Assembly: GCA_002316005.1 (NCBI GenBank)
Contig: DCIM01000074.1
Coordinates: 2,690-8,241 of the forward strand
Source of the DNA: Prevotellaceae bacterium UBA1726
GTDB taxonomy: Bacteria; Bacteroidota; Bacteroidia; Bacteroidales; Bacteroidaceae
Length of the DNA stretch: 5,552 nucleotides
Reading direction: 5' to 3'
The notes beneath the pieces were generated by a model. It was not told the origin of the DNA. It was given only the letters and a program-made list of their open reading frames with translations, and did no database searches. Of the stretch, positions 1-5,552 are shown piece by piece; position 1 is the first letter of the stretch; every line of letters starts with the position of its first letter. Made by a program: the position numbers and the translations under genes.

Positions 1-3000
1 CGTGTTGCCCGTCTTGAGAAGAATCGCGAGGCAGGAATCCTCACTTCCTCGACAACGGCTATGGCCAATGGCCCTCGTAAGGTGGGAGATGTTAGCGGTG
101 GAATGACCGGAAGCAAGAAAGGTCTTGTCATCCTTGTGAACTTCTCTGATAAGTCATTCGCGAGCAGTCATACTCAAACAGTCTTGAATAACCAGTTCAA
201 TCAGGAAGGCTATTCTGATGGCGGTCACCTTGGTTCTGTTCACGACTTCTTCTACGACCAGAGCTATGGCCAGTTCAATCTGACATTCGATGTTGTAGGT
301 CCTGTGACTGTAAGCAATACGATGAGTTATTACGGAGGAAATGATTCATCTGGTAATGATAAATATCCTGCCAAAATGGTCATTGAGGCATTGAAACTGG
401 TTGATAGCCAGGTGAACTTTGCCGATTACGACTGGGATGGCGATGGTGAGGTTGATCAAGTGTATGTCATTTATGCTGGTTATGGCGAGGCGTATGGTGC
501 AGCATCAAGCACTATCTGGCCACATGAGTGGCAACTTTCTTCTGCTGCCTATTATAGTGATGGCAGTGGTGCCCAAACAATGGATGGTGTGAAGATTGAT
601 ACCTATGCTTGCTCTTGTGAGTTGAGTGGTACAAGTGGTTCTACACTGAATGGTATTGGTACTGCCTGCCATGAGTTCAGTCATTGTTTGGGTTATCCTG
701 ACTTCTACGACACAAGTTATGCTGGTGGTTTCGGTATGAATGCCTGGGATCTTATGGATGCAGGAAGTTACAACGGACCAAGTGGTTATGGCGAGGTGCC
801 TTGTGGCTATACAAGTTACGAGCGTTGGATGGCGGGATGGCTGACTCCTACAGAGTTGAAGGATGCCGCTACCATAAATGGAATGAAACCGCTCTTTGAA
901 AGTCCTAAGGCATACATTATTTATAATGACAAAAACTCTGACGAGTATATCCTTCTTGAGAATCGCCAGAACACCAAATGGTTCAAGTATGTAGACACAT
1001 ATACCACACCTCATGGTCTCCTTGCAATACATGTGGATTATAATGCAACCAACTGGACAAATAATACTCCGAATAAGGATTCTTCTCATCAGCGAATGAG
1101 CATTATCCCTGCAAGTGGGACATACGGAACATTGAAAACTTCTGGAACACAGAAATATTATTCATGTACTCAGTCACAACTCAATGCTCATCCTTTCAGT
1201 GGCTCGGGCACTAAGACTTCTTTGACTGGTAGTTCAAACTCTTCGTCAGGCGGCAAGTGGTTCACTGCATGTTCAACCGGTAGCACAACCCTTAACCATG
1301 AGGTGACCGAGATTTCGAATGCTTCAGACGGTACCATCTCATTCCTCTTTGATGGTGGACTGAAAGATGACGGAAGTCGTTATACAGTTACCTTCAATGC
1401 AGGTACAGGAACATGTACAACAACCTCTTGGACACAGAGTTCATTCGAGGAAAAGGTGACACTCCCAACAGCCACATCGCCAAGCACCGACTGGACATTC
1501 CTTGGTTGGAGTACAACAGATGTTAAGGATGAAACATCAACAAAACCTACTATACTCGATGCCGGTACTCAGTATCAGCCAGTGGCAGATGTTGCTCTTT
1601 ATGCTGTTTACTCGATGACAAGTGGCAGTAGTGGAGTAGGAGGTTCTTATACACTTGATTATAGTGCAGAAACAGCTTTGCAGAGTAAGACATTGGCATA
1701 TGGTACTGCTGTTACCTATACAGCAACCGATGGTAGCGAGTGGGTTATCAAGGCTTACAAAAATGGCACAGCCACAGCGGGCCTTCAGATTAACAAAGGA
1801 AAGGATGCCAGCATCAAGGTGCCTGATTGTCCGGGAGCAATCAGTTCTGTTGTTGTGACTGATGCTACAGCCAAAGTTCTTAGTTTCTCTGCTACAGACT
1901 ACACAGGAAGCAATACCCCTACGGCTGTCGCCACTTCCGAATCATCAACAACAGCAACGCTTGATTTAAGTGGTAAAAACCTCACTACAGGTTACATCTA
2001 TACAACTGATGGCGCAACGGTGATTACAAAGATTGTTGTGAATTACGGTGGAGGCACAACGGTTTACCACACCTATCCTTCGTCAACGCCACTCGTAACA
2101 CCAACCATAGCATTCGCTTCTTCTTCACAGACAATGCAATTGGGTGATGCTGCTAAGACCGTTACTGCAACAGTCAGTGGTAGTACAGGTGCTGTAACAT
2201 ATACATCGGGCGATACAAAGATTGCCACCGTTGATGCTTCAACAGGTGCAGTTACTCCAGTTGCTGTTGGCAAGACTACTATTACGGCAACGGTAGCAGC
2301 TGTTTCGGGCGAAAGTCGTTCGGCAAGCACTTCTTATGAGTTGAATGTAGTGATGCCAACTCTTGCAAGTATCGCAGTGACTACCCAGCCAACAAAGACC
2401 ATCTACTGGGAGGACGAGACATTCGACAAGACAGGAATGGTCGTAACAGCAACCTACGAGAATGGTCTCACACAGACAGTTACCGACTATACAGTTTCTG
2501 CTACAACCTTCACCATTGGCGCTAACGATGTGACAGTTTCTTATACTGAGGCTGGAGTCACAAAAACCACAACTGTTAGTATCACCGTAAACGAGCGTCC
2601 AAAGTACACCGTCACATTCAATGCCGGTACTGGTACTTGCGAGACAGCATCGCTCAAGGAAACAGCCTATCAGGGTGGAGTGGTGCTTCCTACTGCAGTA
2701 AGCAAGAATGAGGACTGGCAGTTTGCTGGATGGGCAACAACGAGCGTTGAGGAGACATCAACCAAGCCTACACTCTATGCTGCAGGCGAAACATACAAGC
2801 CAGAAGGTGATGTCACTCTCTATGCAGTCTATAAGACAGGAGAAGAGTCGGAAACAACGGTTTATCAGTATACCACAACCTTCACTTCGGGAAAGGAATA
2901 TCTCTTTGTGTCAAAGAACACCGCAGGTTCGGCAATCATCATTGATGCAGCAAAACTGACTACATCGGGAAAAACATCTGTGACTGGTACTGCTGCGACT

Positions 3001-3531
3001 ATTACTTCAGTTGATGGAACAATGACAATCGTATCTGCTCCTTCGACTGCAGTTTGGACGGCAACCGGTTCAACTTCCGCACTTCAGTTGAAGAATGGGG
3101 ACAATTATCTGAAAATCAATGGTAGTGGAGTAAGTCTGACGACCTCAAGTGCTGACCTCTATTGGAATAGCAATACCGGATTATATGGAAAGAGCAATTC
3201 AGGAAGCACATCTTATTATGTAAAGATAAATAATGCAGGAACCTCGTTCTCAATAAGTTCTTCGAGCAATACATCCAGCCGTGTCTACATGTATGTAAAG
3301 ACTCAGGCTACTGTTGAAAACGCCACCTACACCTCTAATCCTGTCCTTCGGGGCGATGTCAACCGTGATGGCGTGATTGATGTTTCGGATTTGACGGCTT
3401 TGATTGATATTGTACTTGGCGACACTACAAACGAGAAGTGGGATTACAATGCTGCTGATGTCTATCAAGATGGACAGAAGAACCAGACGGATATTACATC
3501 TCTCGTGGAAATTATCCTGAACCAGAAGTAA
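1..3531 (+). CDS. M6-family metalloprotease, multidomain, with InlB-type repeats, Ig-like domains and C-terminal dockerin (5' end missing)
   Basis: The frame is open from base 1 to the TAA at 3529-3531, giving 1176 visible codons. The ATG at 61 is probably internal, because the upstream codons are in frame without a stop; signal peptide and propeptide should lie before the window. Residues are counted from base 1. The peptidase domain spans about 35-440. It has a zinc motif HEFSH at 224-228 continuing as CLGYPD, a WDLMD turn at 249-253, and an Asp-rich, likely calcium-binding loop at 144-152 (DWDGDGEVD). Then follow an InlB B-repeat (461-537), a beta-rich domain I cannot name (about 549-697), a BIG2-like Ig domain (about 699-786), a Big_3-like Ig domain (787-867), a second InlB B-repeat (869-944), another beta-rich domain (about 951-1107) and a type I dockerin (1118-1176). 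M6 proteases such as immune inhibitor A and PrtV are secreted zinc endopeptidases. The accessory domains suggest binding to a surface, glycan or partner protein. The substrate is unknown. The sequence is rich in Ser, Thr and Gly, and no type IX secretion C-terminal domain is apparent. Family assignment is confident; the exact role is not. Confidence 0.93.
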   Translation, partial: RVARLEKNREAGILTSSTTAMANGPRKVGDVSGGMTGSKKGLVILVNFSDKSFASSHTQTVLNNQFNQEGYSDGGHLGSVHDFFYDQSYGQFNLTFDVVGPVTVSNTMSYYGGNDSSGNDKYPAKMVIEALKLVDSQVNFADYDWDGDGEVDQVYVIYAGYGEAYGAASSTIWPHEWQLSSAAYYSDGSGAQTMDGVKIDTYACSCELSGTSGSTLNGIGTACHEFSHCLGYPDFYDTSYAGGFGMNAWDLMDAGSYNGPSGYGEVPCGYTSYERWMAGWLTPTELKDAATINGMKPLFESPKAYIIYNDKNSDEYILLENRQNTKWFKYVDTYTTPHGLLAIHVDYNATNWTNNTPNKDSSHQRMSIIPASGTYGTLKTSGTQKYYSCTQSQLNAHPFSGSGTKTSLTGSSNSSSGGKWFTACSTGSTTLNHEVTEISNASDGTISFLFDGGLKDDGSRYTVTFNAGTGTCTTTSWTQSSFEEKVTLPTATSPSTDWTFLGWSTTDVKDETSTKPTILDAGTQYQPVADVALYAVYSMTSGSSGVGGSYTLDYSAETALQSKTLAYGTAVTYTATDGSEWVIKAYKNGTATAGLQINKGKDASIKVPDCPGAISSVVVTDATAKVLSFSATDYTGSNTPTAVATSESSTTATLDLSGKNLTTGYIYTTDGATVITKIVVNYGGGTTVYHTYPSSTPLVTPTIAFASSSQTMQLGDAAKTVTATVSGSTGAVTYTSGDTKIATVDASTGAVTPVAVGKTTITATVAAVSGESRSASTSYELNVVMPTLASIAVTTQPTKTIYWEDETFDKTGMVVTATYENGLTQTVTDYTVSATTFTIGANDVTVSYTEAGVTKTTTVSITVNERPKYTVTFNAGTGTCETASLKETAYQGGVVLPTAVSKNEDWQFAGWATTSVEETSTKPTLYAAGETYKPEGDVTLYAVYKTGEESETTVYQYTTTFTSGKEYLFVSKNTAGSAIIIDAAKLTTSGKTSVTGTAATITSVDGTMTIVSAPSTAVWTATGSTSALQLKNGDNYLKINGSGVSLTTSSADLYWNSNTGLYGKSNSGSTSYYVKINNAGTSFSISSSSNTSSRVYMYVKTQATVENATYTSNPVLRGDVNRDGVIDVSDLTALIDIVLGDTTNEKWDYNAADVYQDGQKNQTDITSLVEIILNQK
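1381..1611 (+). repeat. InlB B-repeat / Listeria-Bacteroides repeat, copy 1
   Basis: This in-frame segment of the metalloprotease (77 codons) begins YTVTFNAGTGTC and ends LYAVY, with a central LPTA and a GW pair. That pattern matches the InlB B-repeat family (Flg_new), a small ubiquitin-like beta module of cell-surface proteins. It follows the peptidase domain directly and has a partner copy at 2605-2832. Confidence 0.85.
2605..2832 (+). repeat. InlB B-repeat / Listeria-Bacteroides repeat, copy 2
   Basis: This is the second copy of the module in the same protein (76 codons), again YTVTFNAGTGTC through ETSTKPT to LYAVY. It lies after the two Ig-like domains. The conserved protein blocks match copy 1 exactly, but most of their codons differ at the third base, so the DNA is not a recent tandem copy. 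Confidence 0.85.
3352..3528 (+). other. C-terminal type I dockerin domain of the metalloprotease
   Basis: The last 59 residues contain two duplicated F-hand-like segments. The first loop, DVNRDGVIDVSD (residues 1119-1130), has Asp/Asn at positions 1, 3, 5, 9 and 12, as expected for calcium binding. The second, DVYQDGQKNQTD (1153-1164), keeps 1, 5, 9 and 12 but has Tyr at position 3. Each loop is followed by a hydrophobic helix (LTALIDIVLG and ITSLVEIILN). Dockerins bind cohesin modules in clostridial complexes; the partner in Bacteroidota is usually not known. Confidence 0.85.
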
Positions 3532-3552
3532 TCCCTTCCGTCTCTCAATAAT

Positions 3553-3594
3553 AATAGCCGTATTACCTCGATTGGTAGTACGGCTATTTTTTTT
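3553..3594 (+). terminator. Rho-independent terminator after the metalloprotease
   Basis: The arms AATAGCCGTA (3553-3562) and TACGGCTATT (3579-3588) pair perfectly. The stem continues inward through one U-G wobble and TACC/GGTA, giving about 15 bp around the 6-base loop 3568-3573. A run of eight T covers 3587-3594. It starts 21 bases after the stop codon. On the other strand the stem is followed by interrupted T-rich sequence (TATTATTATT), so it may also stop transcripts from the convergent SDR gene, less efficiently. Confidence 0.9.
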
Positions 3595-3600
3595 ATTATT

Positions 3601-3628
3601 ATCAACAAATCTCGTGGAATTCGTTGAT
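3601..3628. other. Hairpin of unknown role between convergent genes
   Basis: The arms ATCAACAAAT (3601-3610) and ATTCGTTGAT (3619-3628) form a 10-bp stem with one mismatch around an 8-base loop. It is downstream of the SDR stop codon but is not followed by a T tract on either strand. It could be a 3'-end stabilising or weak termination element for the SDR transcript, or chance. Confidence 0.35.
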
Positions 3629-3655
3629 GAATATTTATAATATCTTAGGAGGGGC

Positions 3656-4465
3656 CTAACACTTATACATCTTCCTCAGAATCCACAATGCAAGGGAATG
3701 TGGGGCGAGGCGTTGAAGAAGGTATTCTGCCTTTGAGAGCCAGTCGAGAGTGTAGTACATACCGACATGTTTCTTGTTGGCAACCTTCACGATTTTCTTG
3801 CATACCACCTCTGGCTTGCTACCGTTTATCTCGTCCTGAGCCATTTCCTCGAAAGCAGCAAACATGTGGGTGTACACCTCGCCACCTTTACCGTTTTTCT
3901 TTCGTGCAGCAGTGAATCCTGTCTTTACATCGCCCGGAAGGATGCTCGTCACACTGATGTTGAACGGATGGAGCTCGTTACGCATAGCGTAAGCCATACC
4001 GTTGATTGCCATCTTTGTGGCAGAGTAGAGGCCTTGGAATGGGAGAGGGAAGATGGCACCAACTGAACTGATGAAGATGATGCGACCTCGTTCGCCAGCA
4101 GCATTCTTTTCCTGATGTCGCATGATAGGAATGAAAGCCTGTGCCACACGAAGAGGACCGTAGGCGTTGACATCAAACTGAAACTGCATCTCCTCCTCGG
4201 TCATCATCTCCAATGCACCTGCCACGCCCGAACCAGCACAGAGGATGACAACATCCACTCGCTCGTTCTCGCTGGCAATGGTCTCAACAGCCTGCGTGAT
4301 TGTTGTTCTGTCGGTTACGTCACATCTCAGATGACGCACTCCTTCCTGTGGTTTCTCGCTACGCGAGAGGTCATATACTTTGTGTCCTTGATTTGCCATT
4401 TGGCGTGCCACCTCGCGACCAATTCCCGACGAAGCACCGGTAATAACAACTACTTTCTGGTCCAT
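3656..4465 (-). CDS. Short-chain dehydrogenase/reductase (SDR family), probably NADP(H)-dependent
   Basis: This complete 269-residue protein has the length of a classical SDR. It shows the Rossmann glycine motif TGASSGIG (residues 9-16), Arg35 after the second beta strand (favouring NADPH), CDVTD at 48-52, a CAGSG segment at 76-80 where many SDRs have NAG, the helix-4 Asn100, Ser133/134, and the catalytic Tyr147-x3-Lys151. PGDVKTGF (177-184) is the usual post-catalytic PG motif. The tail (about 245-269) is hydrophobic and basic, ending LRKMYKC, and might touch the membrane. I chose the ATG at 4465: the further upstream TTG at 4501 lies inside the predicted -7 promoter element, and MDQKVVVITG is a normal SDR start. 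The substrate cannot be read from sequence. The divergent acyltransferase-like neighbour suggests lipid metabolism, possibly 3-ketosphinganine reduction; a generic oxidoreductase is equally possible. Confidence 0.93.
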   Translation of the reverse strand: MDQKVVVITGASSGIGREVARQMANQGHKVYDLSRSEKPQEGVRHLRCDVTDRTTITQAVETIASENERVDVVILCAGSGVAGALEMMTEEEMQFQFDVNAYGPLRVAQAFIPIMRHQEKNAAGERGRIIFISSVGAIFPLPFQGLYSATKMAINGMAYAMRNELHPFNISVTSILPGDVKTGFTAARKKNGKGGEVYTHMFAAFEEMAQDEINGSKPEVVCKKIVKVANKKHVGMYYTLDWLSKAEYLLQRLAPHSLALWILRKMYKC

Positions 4466-4498
4466 TTCGTATTCTTTGTTTTTTGTTGATTGATAATG

Positions 4499-4506
4499 CA
4501 AAGATA
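4499..4506 (-). promoter_or_regulatory. Bacteroidota-type -7 promoter element for the SDR gene
   Basis: Read on the - strand this is TATCTTTG, a full match to the Bacteroidota primary sigma factor consensus TAnnTTTG. The start of transcription would fall a few bases downstream, giving a leader of roughly 30 bases before the ATG at 4465. The -33 region (about 4526-4530) is T-rich with no clear TTTG. The leader is A-rich (ACAAAGAATACGAA before the ATG) and has no Shine-Dalgarno sequence, as is common in this phylum. Confidence 0.7.
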
Positions 4507-4569
4507 CTAAAAAATGCCGAAAAATGAAGAAAATGGTAAATTAGTAATAAGTTTTTCATTTTTTTTAGT

Positions 4570-4577
4570 TACCTTTG
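4570..4577 (+). promoter_or_regulatory. Bacteroidota-type -7 promoter element for the acyltransferase-like gene
   Basis: The sequence TACCTTTG matches TAnnTTTG fully. It lies 31 bases before the ATG at 4609, so the leader would be short (about 25-30 bases) and has no Shine-Dalgarno motif. The -33 region (about 4547-4551) has no clean TTTG. It is the mirror partner of the - strand promoter at 4499-4506. Confidence 0.7.
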
Positions 4578-4608
4578 TCTGCATATAAAGTGAAACCATA
4601 AACATCTT

Positions 4609-5552
4609 ATGTCAAAAGTAGAAATTCGTAAGGTCGAAACAAAGAAAGACCTGGTAAGATTTATCGATGTTCACCATGACCTCTACAAGGGTAATGAGTA
4701 TGATGCTCCAAACCTTTTCATGGACGATATGAACACTCTCCGCAAGGACAAAAACGCAGCATTCGACTTCTGTGAGGCTGAGTATTTCATTGCCTATAAG
4801 GATGGCAAGGCTGTAGGTCGTGTGGCAGCAATCATCAATCATAGTGCAAACAAGAAATGGGATCGCCAGGATGTACGATTCGGTTGGATTGACTTCATTG
4901 ATGATATGGAGGTTTCGGGTGCTTTGCTCAAGGCTGTTGAAGACTGGGGCCGCGAGAAAGGCATGAAGCAGTGTGTTGGTCCTCTCGGATTTACAGATAT
5001 GGACCCAGAAGGTATGCTCACCGACGGTTACGACCAGCTTGGTACAATGACCACTCCATACAACTATCCTTACTATCCACAGCACATGGAGAAACTTGGT
5101 GGTTGGGAGAAGGACAACGACTACATTGAGTGCAAGTTGCCTGTTCCAAAGGAAGTGCCAGAGAAGTATGCCAAGATCTCGAAGATGATTCAGACTCGTT
5201 ATGGTCTTCGCGTAAAGAAACTCAAGAACCGCAAGGAGGTTTACGAGGGTGGCTATGGCAAGAAGATTTTCGAGCTTATCAATATCTGCTACAAGGATCT
5301 CTATGGATATAGCGAACTGACAGAGCGCCAGATTGATCAGTATGTGGAGATGTATCTGAGTTTCGTTGATTACAACATCATCACCCTTATCGAGGATTCT
5401 ACATGCGACAACAAACTCGTTGGTATCGGTATCACTATTCCTTCGCTCACAAGAGCTCTCCAGAAGTGTCGTAAGGGTCGTTTGTTCCCATTCGGCTGGT
5501 GGCATGTGCTCCGTGCATTGAAGTTCCATAAGACAAAGGTTGTGGATTGCCT
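4609..5552 (+). CDS. GNAT-fold N-acyltransferase-like protein, YghO / bacterial ceramide synthase type (3' end missing)
   Basis: The gene starts at the ATG at 4609; the in-frame TGA at 4591-4593 excludes an earlier start. It is open to the window end with 314 full codons, and I expect the family length to be several dozen residues more. Residues 58-80 (EYFIAYKDGKAVGRVAAII plus an Asn-His pair) look like the central GNAT strands. Then come GWIDFIDD (92-99), an acidic helix, GPLGFTDMDPEGML (124-137) and the aromatic-rich TPYNYPYYPQHMEKLG (149-164). The order GP-x-E-G-x-GF/Y-YNxPYY resembles my recollection of the YghO-like family, which includes the Caulobacter acyltransferase that N-acylates sphinganine. 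The usual Q/RxxGxG/A acyl-CoA motif is not evident. No signal peptide or clear transmembrane helix is visible, so it is probably cytoplasmic or membrane-peripheral. It is divergent from the SDR gene. GNAT-like membership is fairly sure; the substrate is inference. Confidence 0.8.
   Translation, partial: MSKVEIRKVETKKDLVRFIDVHHDLYKGNEYDAPNLFMDDMNTLRKDKNAAFDFCEAEYFIAYKDGKAVGRVAAIINHSANKKWDRQDVRFGWIDFIDDMEVSGALLKAVEDWGREKGMKQCVGPLGFTDMDPEGMLTDGYDQLGTMTTPYNYPYYPQHMEKLGGWEKDNDYIECKLPVPKEVPEKYAKISKMIQTRYGLRVKKLKNRKEVYEGGYGKKIFELINICYKDLYGYSELTERQIDQYVEMYLSFVDYNIITLIEDSTCDNKLVGIGITIPSLTRALQKCRKGRLFPFGWWHVLRALKFHKTKVVDC

Larger units (their letters stand above)
4499..4577. repeat. Imperfect inverted repeat spanning the two divergent promoters
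   Basis: The left arm (4499-4516), read on the - strand, is CATTTTTTAGTATCTTTG. The right arm (4557-4577), read on the + strand, begins CATT, continues as a T run and TTAGT, and ends TACCTTTG. The arms differ by two extra T, one inserted T and one substitution in the -7 box. The spacer of 40 bases is A/T-rich. Each arm contains a -7 element with its upstream T tract. Confidence 0.6.

Noticed and set aside
61..63. ATG at 61 as the true start of the protease.
   Set aside because: The same frame is open through bases 1-60, and starting here would leave a secreted protease without any signal peptide.
505..1089. Open frame of 194 codons on the - strand within the protease gene.
   Set aside because: It overlaps the HEFSH catalytic region of the M6 domain in antisense, with a Cys-, Thr- and Ile-rich translation lacking any family motif.
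3501..3619. Direct repeat TCTCGTGGAA at 3501-3510 and 3610-3619, considered as attachment-site or insertion scar.
   Set aside because: It is only 10 bases, one copy is inside the dockerin coding sequence, and there is no mobile-element gene nearby; chance is sufficient.
3688..4489. Several short open frames on the + strand across the SDR gene.
   Set aside because: All are antisense to the SDR with its intact catalytic motifs, and none resembles a known protein.
4466..4501. Possible 12-residue N-terminal extension of the SDR from a TTG at 4501.
   Set aside because: The TTG is the last three bases of the predicted -7 element, so it would lie upstream of the transcript start; the ATG at 4465 gives a normal SDR N-terminus.
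4612..5529. Long open frame on the - strand (305 codons) opposite the acyltransferase-like gene.
   Set aside because: It lies wholly antisense to a well-supported gene, its translation shows no recognisable motif, and it has no promoter signal; it is a by-product of codon use on the + strand.

Overview
The window looks like chromosomal DNA of a Bacteroidota bacterium, most likely Prevotella or a close relative. Three things point there. Both recognisable promoters carry the Bacteroidota -7 element TAnnTTTG. The start codons have short A-rich leaders with no Shine-Dalgarno motif. The large first gene is a secreted M6-type metalloprotease with InlB-type repeats, bacterial Ig-like domains and a C-terminal dockerin, an architecture familiar from gut Bacteroidota. 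The genus is an inference.

Layout: (1) Bases 1-3531, + strand: the 3' part of a very large, modular secreted metalloprotease whose N-terminus, including any signal peptide, lies before the window. (2) Bases 3532-3655: a short spacer with a strong intrinsic terminator and a second weaker hairpin, between convergent genes. (3) Bases 3656-4465, - strand: a complete short-chain dehydrogenase/reductase (SDR). (4) Bases 4466-4608: a 143-bp divergent promoter region. Two TAnnTTTG elements face outward, and their surroundings form an imperfect inverted repeat. (5) Bases 4609-5552, + strand: the 5' part of a GNAT-fold acyltransferase-like gene that resembles the E. coli YghO / bacterial ceramide synthase type and runs off the window end.

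The protease is an independent unit closed by its own terminator. The SDR and the acyltransferase-like gene are divergently transcribed from similar back-to-back promoters and may be co-regulated. Bacteroidota sphingolipid synthesis needs an SDR-type 3-ketosphinganine reductase and an N-acyltransferase, so this pair is a candidate for that pathway. That link is a hypothesis. I see no rRNA, tRNA, CRISPR array, insertion sequence or prophage gene, and no intergenic gap longer than 143 bases.
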